This document shows positions 44,710-58,834 of a stretch of 64,000 bases of DNA, piece after piece; within the stretch, counting starts at the first letter, position 1, and the number at the start of each line of letters is the position of its first letter. Source of the stretch: Chitinophagales bacterium (GTDB lineage: Bacteria; Bacteroidota; Bacteroidia; Chitinophagales; Chitinophagaceae); NCBI GenBank assembly GCA_017303855.1, contig JAFLBL010000003.1:62001-126000 (forward strand), in the 5' to 3' direction. The notes under the pieces are model-generated. The model saw only the letters and a list, made by a program, of their open reading frames with translations. It ran no database searches and was not told the origin of the DNA. The translations under genes were made by a program, and so were the position numbers.

Positions 44710-45192
44710 TTAGCCCAGCCGGTAAATATACTCCACCGTTTCCCCCTGCCGGGCATTCGCAAAGCCCTTATCCTCGCCGGTCTTAACAAACCCGCATTTC
44801 TCCAATACCCTTTGTGAACCCCGATTGTCAAATGCAGCCCGCGCATGTAACGGACGGGTGGTTTCAAGTTTCAGGAATTGGGTGAGTGCCGCAGTAGCCA
44901 CCCCCCTGCCCCAGTATTGTTTTTCGATCCAGTACGTGATCCCGGCCTCGCCTTCCATGATGAATTTGGCGATACTGCCGGCTATTACTCCATCGAGTAA
45001 GATTGTCTGGTTATTGATCGTTGGGTCGCTGAGTAAACGGGTGTACTTGCTGATATAGGCTTGCTTGTCGGCCGGATCCTTGGGTGTAAAGGCGGCCATA
45101 TGAATGGCTTCGGGGTCCAGTTGAAACCGAAAAAGAATGTCGAGGTCAGCGGCGGTAGTTGGGCGAAGAGAAAGATTCAGATCAGCAGGCAT
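44710..45192 (-). CDS. GNAT family N-acetyltransferase (RimJ/RimL-like)
   Basis: The 160-residue protein has the GNAT fold: N-terminal LSLRPTTAADLDILFRF, beta-strands around GVIAGSIAKFI, the acetyl-CoA loop YWGRGVATAALTQFLKL (about 94-110) and the C-terminal NRGSQRVLEKCGF motif of RimJ/RimL-type enzymes. The substrate is an amino group of a protein or small molecule, not identifiable. The ATG at 45192 starts the conserved fold; the frame is open to 45414 but the added residues are not GNAT-like. Confidence 0.88.
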   Translation of the reverse strand: MPADLNLSLRPTTAADLDILFRFQLDPEAIHMAAFTPKDPADKQAYISKYTRLLSDPTINNQTILLDGVIAGSIAKFIMEGEAGITYWIEKQYWGRGVATAALTQFLKLETTRPLHARAAFDNRGSQRVLEKCGFVKTGEDKGFANARQGETVEYIYRLG

Positions 45193-45246
45193 TTCTGTAT
45201 TGATGTTTTGAGTAATTAGTTTTCGAAAAAAGATTTCTTCAAATAA

Positions 45247-45351
45247 GACTCCCGTCAGCCAGTACCGGTGATAATTGAAAAACTGATGATGAAGATAACA
45301 ACAAAAGAGGATAGAATTCCGAAAGGTGGATATGGGCTGACAGCGAAATGA
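45247..45351 (+). pseudogene. Possible short gene remnant (plus strand)
   Basis: A 34-codon stretch bounded by stops reads protein-like near its end (MMKITTKEDRIPKGGYGLTAK). It has no start context, no known family and lies in the spacer between two minus-strand genes. It may be the tail of a lost gene. Confidence 0.25.
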
Positions 45352-45410
45352 AGTTGAGTTTATATTCGGCTGCCGGCATAACAGCAAACTCCACGTTGAC
45401 TGAAGTATAT

Positions 45411-46409
45411 TCACCAGAAGTACCCCAATCTTTTAAGACCCTCGTACCGTTTTGGTATGTCAGCCATTGCTTTTTCTGAAAGCAACTCAGAAATCGGTGT
45501 CCCGTAAATTTTGTAAGAGCCGGAATTTCCACAAGTTTTTACTGTTAAATTGCTGTCTCTTAAATTATTAATCGCTTCCCACTCCGTATCACTTAAAAGG
45601 TCTGAATTGAAATAGGTTATTGAGTCAGATGTAGCCTTGATTTGAGCGTTTATGCCGGTAATCCTTGTTTTGTCTGCATGCTTTTTTTGGAGCCTGTCCA
45701 ATTGCTTTTGTTTATCCTTCAGATTTTTCTCCAATTGTTGAATTTTTTGCTTTGCCAAATAATCATTGTATATCAAAGCATCAACCGCATATAGTTTTGT
45801 CTGCAGGTTTGAAAATTCAGTGAGTTTCTTTATAAGATCAATGCGATGTTGCTTTAAAAGTGTAATTACAGCCATTCTTCTATCTGTAGCTCTGCCAGCT
45901 GCTGAATACTCGCAAATAAACCCATACTCGTCTCTAGTGTTTACGCCCAAAAGTTTATAATAGGCTTTCAAAATAGTATTGGGTTCACTACTGGCAAGTT
46001 TAAATTCCTCTGATAGAGAAGGCATAATTTCACTAACATACATTAGCCATACGTTTTTGCCAAAAAAGGAAGTTGAACTCAACCTGCCTGAAGTACCAGC
46101 ATCTGAATAATATTCCATAATCATGTCTTTGTAACTGACAATTTCAAATGAAGATTCTCCACCTTGTTCTACGTACCTATACTTCATAAGCAAACTGTCC
46201 TTGCCTTTATATTCATATGCGTTGTGCCCATTTTCACCTGTGCAATATTTCTTAATAGCTTGCCAGTTTAACTTGTTAAGCATATCAGTTGTGGACAGGA
46301 TAGCTGTATCGCTTTGTCCATCTGTAAATATGCTAAAGTCAATTGGCGACTGCGAATAAGTCGTCAGAAAAGAATTAATCGTAAAAAATATGATTAAGAA
46401 TCGCTTCAT
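45411..46409 (-). CDS. Secreted coiled-coil protein of unknown function
   Basis: The 332-residue protein has a signal peptide (MKRFLIIFFTINSFLTTYSQ) and a strongly predicted coiled coil near 215-260 (KQKIQQLEKNLKDKQKQLDRLQKKH). The remainder shows no motif I know. I start at the ATG at 46409, which begins the signal peptide, rather than the earlier in-frame ATG at 46463. Its AT-rich codon use and lack of neighbours fit an orphan or recently acquired gene. Confidence 0.68.
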   Translation of the reverse strand: MKRFLIIFFTINSFLTTYSQSPIDFSIFTDGQSDTAILSTTDMLNKLNWQAIKKYCTGENGHNAYEYKGKDSLLMKYRYVEQGGESSFEIVSYKDMIMEYYSDAGTSGRLSSTSFFGKNVWLMYVSEIMPSLSEEFKLASSEPNTILKAYYKLLGVNTRDEYGFICEYSAAGRATDRRMAVITLLKQHRIDLIKKLTEFSNLQTKLYAVDALIYNDYLAKQKIQQLEKNLKDKQKQLDRLQKKHADKTRITGINAQIKATSDSITYFNSDLLSDTEWEAINNLRDSNLTVKTCGNSGSYKIYGTPISELLSEKAMADIPKRYEGLKRLGYFW

Positions 46410-46420
46410 ATCTGAGTTAA

Positions 46421-46567
46421 TATACATGGCTTTGCCTTCTGCAGGACATTGGGGAAACGTCAAGCCCGGAACTGCAGCCGATTAAAGATACCAAACTTGA
46501 AAAATTAATCAGTTACTCATCCGTGTTCCATCAGCTGAATATGTTGCCGATAGAAGCACCAAGATGA
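46421..46567 (+). pseudogene. Possible C-terminal gene fragment (plus strand)
   Basis: A 48-codon open stretch ending at TGA (46565-46567) translates to a protein-like sequence including LQPIKDTKLEKLISYSS and FHQLNMLPIEAPR. It has no start codon in good context and its 5' end runs into the start region of the divergent gene, so it looks like the tail of a gene truncated by rearrangement. Confidence 0.35.
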
Positions 46568-46592
46568 GGATTTATTCGCCCCCCTGACTGCC

Positions 46593-47528
46593 TCAAAATT
46601 CCTTGTAAGCAAACCTTAGTTGCATCCGGTTGAATAGTATATCATCCGGGTTGCATTTTCCATCATAGACTGTAGAATCTGAATTGTATCCATATTCAAA
46701 TAGCTGACTATTATACATGCTTTGCGGCTGGGTATACTGGTAAACTGTATACTTTTGAATCGCCTTTTTAAAAAGCACCAGGTAGTTTTTAGAAAAAGTT
46801 GGCGGGCTTGTAGGCGATACAGGGAAAAACCTTTCTATAAAAGGCACAAACCAGAATTTTAAATATGCAGGTTGATCAGTAGATGTATACGTATAATCAG
46901 TATGTTGCAACAACGTGTATTGACTAAAATCTGTACCTACCCCGGTATAATCACTTATTCTGCTTGGCTCTGCCTGACCCGGAATGGAATAGGTAAACTT
47001 CACAACTAAATAAACTGAGTTGCCGGATGAATGCCAGATTTCATTAAGCTTGCCATCAGCAAAATATACCAATGAATCACGGAGTACAGCGTTCCCGTCA
47101 GTGGCGTCCCCGAAATACTGATTGTCCTCTCCCATTTCACTGGCAATATAGCTTTGCCTGTACTTATTCAGTACTTTTTTACATCGCTTATCCGCCCCAT
47201 ATATAAATATCCAGGAATACCGCTGATACTCGCCATTAAATGTTGATACGGGTCCCACGATGTATTGCAGCGTATCCGAATTATATACCAGCTTATACCC
47301 CGAGTACCCGTTATTGCCGTCAAAAAAATCAATCCTCCCGGTTGAGTCGTATTTGACCGGACCATAACCTCCACTATTTTCAGAATAAGTATAGAAGTTG
47401 AGCAACTGCTTTTTTATTTTAGGCGGGGGCGGGGGATCCGGATCCTCGTTCTCAGGTTTAGTGCAAGCAAATTGCAACATCAGACATGCAAAAAATAAAA
47501 GAGAATATATGTGAATTTTCATTTTCAT
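46593..47528 (-). CDS. Lipoprotein of unknown function
   Basis: The 311-residue protein has a type II signal peptide with lipobox LQFAC (Cys22) followed by a proline-rich linker (DPDPPPPPK), typical of surface or outer-membrane lipoproteins of Bacteroidota. The body is rich in Tyr, Asp, Ser and Gly with repeating beta-strand turns (YDSTGRIDFFDGN, GYNSDSTVYDGK), reminiscent of DUF4595/YD-repeat-like beta sheets. Function unknown. The start could also be the ATG two codons later. Confidence 0.72.
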   Translation of the reverse strand: MKMKIHIYSLLFFACLMLQFACTKPENEDPDPPPPPKIKKQLLNFYTYSENSGGYGPVKYDSTGRIDFFDGNNGYSGYKLVYNSDTLQYIVGPVSTFNGEYQRYSWIFIYGADKRCKKVLNKYRQSYIASEMGEDNQYFGDATDGNAVLRDSLVYFADGKLNEIWHSSGNSVYLVVKFTYSIPGQAEPSRISDYTGVGTDFSQYTLLQHTDYTYTSTDQPAYLKFWFVPFIERFFPVSPTSPPTFSKNYLVLFKKAIQKYTVYQYTQPQSMYNSQLFEYGYNSDSTVYDGKCNPDDILFNRMQLRFAYKEF

Positions 47529-47631
47529 ATTAAGGCATATCAGGATAAAAGTATAGCTTAAATTCCCGGATATAAATATATAAATTCTTCGAAAGATAGT
47601 TTGCCCTGAGAAAAAAGTAACTCAAAATTCA

Positions 47632-49941
47632 CTAAAAGATACTTACATCTTCTTTTCTTGCTTCAGGCCACACAGTAAGCTTTATCAGCTTCCCCCCTTT
47701 CCACTCCGCCTCCACCGTTGTATTATAAGGCGCATGGAGTTTAAAGTGAACGTCCTTGTCTTTGGGCCAGGCTGGGAACAAAATGATCCGTTTACCATCA
47801 GTCTGCAGCAGCATTTCCTGCAAACCGATCATGGCACTGCCGCCCCAGTTGTGGTCGGGTACCCAGTCGAAACCCGGACCCCAGAAGGCGGGGAAGCGAC
47901 GTTCGGAATTTTGCAGTTTTAAACTGGTGAGACGCCAGGCTTCATCGGTGAGACCGAGACGGGCGGCCCAGATATTGTCCTGCTTCCAGCCCCGGTGACT
48001 GCGGAACTTCGCCACCAGGGTATCATAACGCCAGGTATTGAGGGCGGTATCGAGACCGGGTTTACCTGCACCATAAATACCATAGGGAAACACGGGATAA
48101 AGCTGGGGGGATTCTTCATTGTTGACCCGCTCCCAGGTCTTGGCAGGGGCAATGGTAACGGGACCGTATACCCGCGTATAGGGGATGGGGGGAATACGTT
48201 GTTGAAAAGAATCCCAATGTGCCCGTTGTTCTTTTGTCAGGTACCCTTCCGGCAGTTCGAGCAGGCGGCGGGTAATGGTTTGTAAAGCGGCAATGGTGGA
48301 ACTGGCATTATTGGCCATCTTAAAAGTTTCCGCACCGCTGCCCGGGAATAGAATGAGTTTGCCTTCGCCATCCAGTTTCTTTATGCCCCTGCGTTCGGCC
48401 AGGTACTGGTAATGTTCATCAAAGAAGCGGAGACAGCTTTCGATAAATGCAATACGGTCTTGTATATTTTTACCGGTATAGCGTTCTTCCTCCAGCATCA
48501 TGAGACAGAATTCAAACACCGTATCCCATTCATATTCCAGCCAGGCATTGTACTCCACACCCTTGTCAAAGAAATCAGGACGTTTGGTGCCATACTCCGC
48601 ATAATCAGGTAAACCGTAGTTCTCCATCTGCTCGGTAAAACAGGCGCCGGCATGATTCCAGTACACCTTCGATCTTAATTCTGCATTCTTTAAAATACGT
48701 AAATAGAAATTCAATTGTGACTGCAGCATATCCCAGTCACCCGATCTGATCATAGGAAAATAAACCAGCCGCTGGTTCTGCATGGTATGTAACCCTCCGC
48801 CCCAGTTGCGGTAATCGGGGGTTAATTCGTTTTTATCGGTGTACACCGGGTCAACGGTAAGCAGTCCGCCATTGAATTTGGTGGGCCACATACCAGTGGC
48901 ATTCAACCCAAGCATATAACGGAAGAGCTGGTAGTTACGACCGGCTTCCCAGGCGGCATTATCTTTCTGCGCAGGATCCAAAACAACAAAACTGCGCTTC
49001 CAGAAATCATCCCACCATTGCATGTTTTTCTTTTGAGACTTTGCCGGTATCGCCCTTGCAATATTCAGTACACCCTTCCATAAACTGATCTCCTCATATT
49101 GTCCGTTGTGCAGGTACAGACGGAGTAATTGAGCGGCGGATGGTATTTTGGATTTCAGTTTCCAGGCCTTATAATCAGTATTCACATACGTTCCCGTATC
49201 GGTTCCTGCAGGGACAAAATTTTTCCCTTCAAACAGACCGCCCGAAACAAGACGACGCAATGGATTGTAAAGCTGGTCTTTTACTTTGTCCATTCCCTGC
49301 TGGGCGACAGTGGCATCGAAAATCGTTTCCGCAGTATTGTGGTGATAGAATAAAATACCGCTTCCCTCAAACGCAATACTGTCTTTTTTGTAGACATTGT
49401 TTTTGGGCGCACCCCATTTCCAGCTGTTGGCAAAGTTTTCCCTTGCCTTCACAACCCGGTCCTGATACCGCCAGTTCTCATAAGCCGCTTCCACCGTTAT
49501 CTTTCTGTTTGCCTTTATATCAAAATATGCTACGGGCTGATCCACATCCCCCCGGATGGTTATCACTGCTTTTACACCCTTGTTTTCCCCTTCCACCGTT
49601 ACATAACCCTGCTGCAGGTGCAACTGCTGTTTAAAAATCTTTCCCTCAAATGGATTGGGAAAAAGTCTGATCCGCAGCCGGCCTGTTTTCAACAATGTAT
49701 TATGTTCGTCATAACTGCCACTTCGGGCTACATAGATCAGTACCTCTCCTTTCTCCACCCATACATTCATGCCGATATCGCCGCCGCCGCAGGGCATGGA
49801 TTCGGAGGGGTTGTTGCTCGGGGTGGTCCAGATGATATCGTAAGAGGAAGGAACTTGCCCGGGGAGGTTGATAAGTTGAAAAGTTAATAAGTTAATAAGG
49901 CAGAACCTCAACATGCTGTGTCCCTGAAATAGTTTTTTCAT
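47632..49941 (-). CDS. DUF5703 domain glycoside hydrolase-like protein
   Basis: The 769-residue secreted protein starts with a DUF5703-type N-terminal beta domain (YDIIWTTPSNNPSESMPCGGGDIGMNVWVEKGEVLIYVARSGSYDE in part) and continues into an (alpha/alpha)6-barrel region related to GH95-like enzymes (GLNATGMWPTKFNGGLLTVDP, GPGFDWVPDHNWGGSAMIGLQEML). The signal-peptide core at residues 15-28 is encoded by an intergenic short repeat. Its ATG overlaps the TGA of the GH106 gene, so it is the last gene of the catabolic operon. The glycosidic target is unknown. Confidence 0.82.
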   Translation of the reverse strand: MKKLFQGHSMLRFCLINLLTFQLINLPGQVPSSYDIIWTTPSNNPSESMPCGGGDIGMNVWVEKGEVLIYVARSGSYDEHNTLLKTGRLRIRLFPNPFEGKIFKQQLHLQQGYVTVEGENKGVKAVITIRGDVDQPVAYFDIKANRKITVEAAYENWRYQDRVVKARENFANSWKWGAPKNNVYKKDSIAFEGSGILFYHHNTAETIFDATVAQQGMDKVKDQLYNPLRRLVSGGLFEGKNFVPAGTDTGTYVNTDYKAWKLKSKIPSAAQLLRLYLHNGQYEEISLWKGVLNIARAIPAKSQKKNMQWWDDFWKRSFVVLDPAQKDNAAWEAGRNYQLFRYMLGLNATGMWPTKFNGGLLTVDPVYTDKNELTPDYRNWGGGLHTMQNQRLVYFPMIRSGDWDMLQSQLNFYLRILKNAELRSKVYWNHAGACFTEQMENYGLPDYAEYGTKRPDFFDKGVEYNAWLEYEWDTVFEFCLMMLEEERYTGKNIQDRIAFIESCLRFFDEHYQYLAERRGIKKLDGEGKLILFPGSGAETFKMANNASSTIAALQTITRRLLELPEGYLTKEQRAHWDSFQQRIPPIPYTRVYGPVTIAPAKTWERVNNEESPQLYPVFPYGIYGAGKPGLDTALNTWRYDTLVAKFRSHRGWKQDNIWAARLGLTDEAWRLTSLKLQNSERRFPAFWGPGFDWVPDHNWGGSAMIGLQEMLLQTDGKRIILFPAWPKDKDVHFKLHAPYNTTVEAEWKGGKLIKLTVWPEARKEDVSIF

Positions 49942-52900
49942 TGCACAATGATTTTAACGGAGCCGGTGATGCCTGCTGGTAACAGGGGTTTGTCTTTTAA
50001 GCGGAAAGGAGCTGTGGTAAATGTAATTCTTTTATCCGCCGGCAGACATTCATCGCCGATAAGGCGGTTGTGCCAGGTATTGCTCACTGTGATCACGATG
50101 GTACTGGTTCCTTGCTTGAGCGCCTTGCCGATTTCCAATTGATAGGGAGCGGTCCAGATCGTGCCACAGTCGCGGCCATTAATCTTTACAGATGCAATAT
50201 CCAGTAAGCCGTCGATTGCCAGCCAGGCCTGACTGTTTGAAGCGGATGGGGTAAAATCAATAGTCTTTGTATAGACAGCGCTGCCGGAATAGTAACGGAT
50301 AGCCGTATCCGCAAATTCCGTCCAGCTTTTCAATTGAGGGAACAAGACAGGGATTGCCGGTCCGCCGTATGCGGGATCAAACTGTACTGACCAGTCACGA
50401 CTGAAATCTATTTCCTCCGGTTCACGAATAGTGGCATAGCCCTCACTCTCCGGTGCTGCTTTTTTCTTACAGATAAAGAAAATCGATTGTGCAGGAGAAA
50501 GCCAGGTTTTAATCCGGATACCTTTATCGGTATTTTCTACAAAGTAACTGGTGAAGTATTCACCGGTGACCGGATCAAGGGCTTCCACTTCTTTATTGGT
50601 TGCCCTGAGTAAAAACTCTGTACGCAGTCCTTCGCCGGATTGATTGCTGACAAAATAAATATCTGCATCGGCTGTCTGGCGATGCGTCCATGCCAGTTTC
50701 CCTTTCCCTTTGATCACCTCCACATCTTTCTGCAGAAAAGGCAATTCGGTTTCTTTCAAAGGACCCATGAATTTCCAGCCCTTGCCATTGGTGGTTTTTA
50801 GTTTATCCATTAACAGGCGAATGGCTCCATCCTCATCTTTTCTCCCACGTCCATGTACTGCTTCGCCTTCCAGCAGGATATTGGCTCCCTGCTGCTGAAG
50901 CTCCAATATTTTCACCGCCACTTTTTCGGTCATCCATAAAGCATTCGGATTGAGTGGATGTTTTGCCGGGAATACTAACAACGCATAACTGGCCCCACCA
51001 GGTGTCACCACCCTGCCATTCACCACTTTCATCTGCATGAGTACATCCGGATTAAATGAATCATAGGCATAACCATTCAGCGGATCAATCCAGTTTTCCG
51101 GATCGGCCATATTTGCTGAATGGGGGACTCCATCGGGGATGGTACGCAGGGGCTGACCGTTATTGGCGAGTCTTATTTTTTCTGCTTCTATTCGTTCATA
51201 ACCGATCAGTCCGGGCAGTACATTCACCAATCTGTCGGGCAATACAGCACGACGCGGCAATTCATCACTGGTGAATACGGCAATATCAACAACCGGTTTG
51301 CCCAATTGCAATACCGACTGACATCGCGCCAGGTAATCCATCCAGGCCTTGCTTTGTTTGAACCAGGTCTGATCGCGCTGAAAATATAATCCCACGCCAT
51401 CCAATGTCATACCCGGTTTTTTATCCATCCATGGATTCTGGGTAAATACATGAAAGACGAGTTTATTAATGCCAAGGGCAAACTGCCGGTCACCGAGGGC
51501 TTTTAATTTTCCAGGATGCTCACTCCAGTCCATCCGCAATGTGGTAAAAGATTCCGCCTGCACAATTTTCTTTCCATAGATATGTGCTCCGCTGATGGCA
51601 TCGAGCATATCATTGGGTTTGTCGTGGGTGGGACTGTTATTCCAGAACTCTCCCATCGGCAGATCGGCATATTTGTAATGTGACAACCCATCGCTCAGCA
51701 TAGTTGGTGCAATGGCTTCGGCACTGAGCAAACAACCTTTGGATTTTGCTTCATTCTTTACTGCAGTATAAAACACTTCATTGACCAGTTCGGCAATCGT
51801 CTGCCGGACATCAAATAGTATTTTTTCGGAAACCTGGGCACTATTGATTGGTACTCCGGTCATGGTGAGCAGCCATGGCAACAGGTCATAACCTCTTCGC
51901 TTTCTGAACTCCGCCGGAAAGTCGGCGGTCCAGTTCTGGCTGCCGGCTTCCCAACTGTCCACATGTAAAACTTTGATCACCTGCTTCGCCAGTATGGGAT
52001 CGGTCTTTGCATAAAACTGGTTATACCAATTCTTCAATTGCAGTTTCACCGCGGCCGGATTGAACTTGTCACATTCCAGCCCGAGTCCGCCCCCACCAGT
52101 ATAATTGGTATGTCCCTGTGAAGTATGTCCGATCCGTACAATGATCCAGTTACCTGCAGGAGGAGTCCAGTTGAGATTACCCGCTGCATCCATTTTGGAT
52201 GAAAGGTTGAGGATATTCTCCAATGGCACAGAATTGGAAATGGTAACCGCTCCATCATAAGTTTCGCGTGCCACCCTCCATACAGAACCGTTCTTGGCCT
52301 GGTATTGATGGATCACCGGTTCATCATTCAGGTAAATGCCTTTTATTTTCAAGGAGGGTTTCCATTTGGCCGCATCCAGGTCTTCGGCGCCGGGTTCACT
52401 GCCCTCCTTTTTATAAACAAAACGAAAGAAGCGGGCTTTTGTCTCTGGTATCGACCAGGTATAATCTTCATCGCCATCCTGCCAGCCATGACGGGGTACT
52501 TCCATACGCATAGCTGGCTCAAACCCTGAACCATCGCTGACCTGGAGTTCAAGCCGCAGGGCCTGGTAATTATTGCCGCCTGTTTTTATCGTAATGGAGC
52601 GACAGGTAATGGGCTCCGGATACTTATACTGAATCCAGCAAGTACTGTCGGATTTAAAGGTCTCGGTATCTTCTTCACTGCGATAAGAAAGAAAGGAGGG
52701 TCGTGCACCCGTACTGCTGGTCACGGCTGGTACCAATGTGATCTCTTCAAAGGGAGACTGGCAGTTGGCGGGGTAAGCATATACCGCCACATCTTTATAG
52801 AAGCCTTTAAAATCTTCGGGGCGACTGAGATTGATCTTTCCTTTACTACCTTCTTTAATATAGGTCTTTGTCCAGACCAGTTTCTGCATTGACAACTCCG

Positions 52901-53306
52901 GGGTTATCCAGGGACCACCGGCAAGGGCAAATCCATCACTCACGTGCACGCCCAGTTGTAATTTCAATCGTTTAGCTTCCTGCATGGCATGTTTAACCAT
53001 GGACCAGAATTCGGGAGTCAGTTGTCTGGCTGTTGGCGTAAATGAAATTTTCGCTGTCGTGTCTTTTAAAGGCATCAGGTAAGCGCCACCGATCCCCACT
53101 TCCTTCATGGCTTGCAGATCGGCCGTGATGCCGGCTTTGGAAATGGCACCGTGCATCCAGTACCAGAAAACCCAGGGTCTGGCGTTTTGGCCGGGTTGGC
53201 GAAAGGCTTTGTCCACCAGGTCATACTTCGCTTGTTGAGCCTGTAGGTTATCCCGCGCTATAAGTAAAACCAATACTACTATTATCCATTTCAACTTTGT
53301 CCTCAT
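49938..53306 (-). CDS. GH106-like glycoside hydrolase (alpha-L-rhamnosidase family)
   Basis: The 1122-residue secreted enzyme has an N-terminal signal/anchor helix (IIVVLVLLIARDNLQAQ), the GH106 opening ARPWVFWYWMHGAISKAGITADLQAMKEVGIGG, a large catalytic region with VLHVDSWEAGSQNW, and C-terminal sugar-binding-like beta domains ending in a GH2-type jelly roll (LAIDGLLDIASVKINGRDCGTIWTAPYQLEIG). GH106 enzymes remove alpha-L-rhamnose from rhamnogalacturonans and plant glycosides. The ATG at 53306 is preferred over 53318. It lies 37 nt after the propeller gene. Confidence 0.85.
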   Translation of the reverse strand: MRTKLKWIIVVLVLLIARDNLQAQQAKYDLVDKAFRQPGQNARPWVFWYWMHGAISKAGITADLQAMKEVGIGGAYLMPLKDTTAKISFTPTARQLTPEFWSMVKHAMQEAKRLKLQLGVHVSDGFALAGGPWITPELSMQKLVWTKTYIKEGSKGKINLSRPEDFKGFYKDVAVYAYPANCQSPFEEITLVPAVTSSTGARPSFLSYRSEEDTETFKSDSTCWIQYKYPEPITCRSITIKTGGNNYQALRLELQVSDGSGFEPAMRMEVPRHGWQDGDEDYTWSIPETKARFFRFVYKKEGSEPGAEDLDAAKWKPSLKIKGIYLNDEPVIHQYQAKNGSVWRVARETYDGAVTISNSVPLENILNLSSKMDAAGNLNWTPPAGNWIIVRIGHTSQGHTNYTGGGGLGLECDKFNPAAVKLQLKNWYNQFYAKTDPILAKQVIKVLHVDSWEAGSQNWTADFPAEFRKRRGYDLLPWLLTMTGVPINSAQVSEKILFDVRQTIAELVNEVFYTAVKNEAKSKGCLLSAEAIAPTMLSDGLSHYKYADLPMGEFWNNSPTHDKPNDMLDAISGAHIYGKKIVQAESFTTLRMDWSEHPGKLKALGDRQFALGINKLVFHVFTQNPWMDKKPGMTLDGVGLYFQRDQTWFKQSKAWMDYLARCQSVLQLGKPVVDIAVFTSDELPRRAVLPDRLVNVLPGLIGYERIEAEKIRLANNGQPLRTIPDGVPHSANMADPENWIDPLNGYAYDSFNPDVLMQMKVVNGRVVTPGGASYALLVFPAKHPLNPNALWMTEKVAVKILELQQQGANILLEGEAVHGRGRKDEDGAIRLLMDKLKTTNGKGWKFMGPLKETELPFLQKDVEVIKGKGKLAWTHRQTADADIYFVSNQSGEGLRTEFLLRATNKEVEALDPVTGEYFTSYFVENTDKGIRIKTWLSPAQSIFFICKKKAAPESEGYATIREPEEIDFSRDWSVQFDPAYGGPAIPVLFPQLKSWTEFADTAIRYYSGSAVYTKTIDFTPSASNSQAWLAIDGLLDIASVKINGRDCGTIWTAPYQLEIGKALKQGTSTIVITVSNTWHNRLIGDECLPADKRITFTTAPFRLKDKPLLPAGITGSVKIIVQ

Positions 53307-53343
53307 TTCGTCTGGCAAACTTTTGTTCGTTGAGAATACTTAT

Positions 53344-54458
53344 TTATTTAAATGTGACACTACTCTTCCCTTTATCTGTGGATGTCGCTACTGCAATGCC
53401 CCGGTGATCCTTCTTGTCCACGGCACAGTAAAAGTGATACACAGTTCCCTTCCATTTCACCACATAACTTTTATGCACATACTTCGCATCAAAGTCTTCG
53501 GACGGTTGGACCAGGTCTTCGCCGGTCCAGTCGGTCCAGTTCACTAAGTCATAACTGCAGGCAAAGCGGTTGAACGCATCTTTCCTTCCTTCCCAGAAAG
53601 CCCCGAAGTAGAACATCACCCAAAGGTCACCTATTTTCTGTATCACGCCATCACCGGTGATACCGATCTTATGGTGTACCACCGGATCGGTTTTATAGCG
53701 CTCCCAGTGGATCATATCATTGGAAACCGCCATACCAATTCGTTCAAACCAGCGCCACTTGGGGGTATTATTGCTGGTATCGCCGTTGGCATTGTAATAC
53801 ATCACAAAGGGAAAACCCGTGGTTTTGTTCTTATCCCAAATGATGCTGCTCTTATACAGTTTTTTGTTCTCCCACCAGCGGACCAGGCTGTCACTGGCTG
53901 ATAATACCGGTGAACCATAGCGGTTCCATTCATGTACTTTAACGGGTGATTGCTTTGTATAAGCGATGCCGATTCCCAGTTGGCCACTCTCATACCCTCT
54001 TTCATGGCCGCCGATATAGGACATCCAATAATTACCCATGAATTTTTTCAGTTTGTATGATCCTTCCCATCTAGTATCCTGCAAGGCCGTGTAGCCGGCT
54101 TTTTGGTTGGCATCCCATTGCACCACCACTTTACTGGTATCGGAGAAGCTCATGATCTTTCCAAGCGTGGTCCAGATGAGCAGGTCCCTGCTTTTCGACA
54201 ACCAGGTCTCATAGCCCCTGCCATCAAACTGGATCCAGGTCATGTACCAGTATTTGCCTTTGCGGAAGACTGAGGGGCAGTCGATCTTTTTAGTGTCGTT
54301 TTCAGGAGTTACGACAAGGCCGTATTTGAAAGGGGTTTTGATCTCGTCATAGATTTGCTGCATTTTTTCTGCAGGCACTGTTTGCTGGCCATGCAAGGCA
54401 GCTGGTGCAGTCAGCAGTACCAACCCAAGGATATATATAAAATAAAATCGCCTCCGCA

Positions 54459-54459
<1 letters not shown>
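53344..54459 (-). CDS. Five-bladed beta-propeller glycosidase (GH43/GH117-like)
   Basis: The 371-residue protein has a signal peptide ending LHGQ and five propeller blades recognisable by repeated W-Y motifs (FRKGKYWYMTWIQFDGRGYETWLSKSRDLLIWTTLGKI is the first, then FMGNYWMSYIGG and DLWVMFYFG). Acidic residues in VFRK-region Asp, the central QDTRWEG (Glu) and DDP-type turns could form the active site, but the exact family within the GH32/43/62/68/117 superfamily is not certain. Its ATG overlaps the GH2 stop as TGATG. The context suggests removal of arabinose- or galactose-type side groups. Confidence 0.72.

Positions 54460-58830
<4,371 letters not shown>

Positions 58831-58834
<4 letters not shown>

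Noticed and set aside
45239..45532. 97-codon minus-strand ORF overlapping the end of the coiled-coil protein gene
   Set aside because: It overlaps the supported frame by more than 100 nt and has no recognisable pattern; it may be part of the same degraded spacer.
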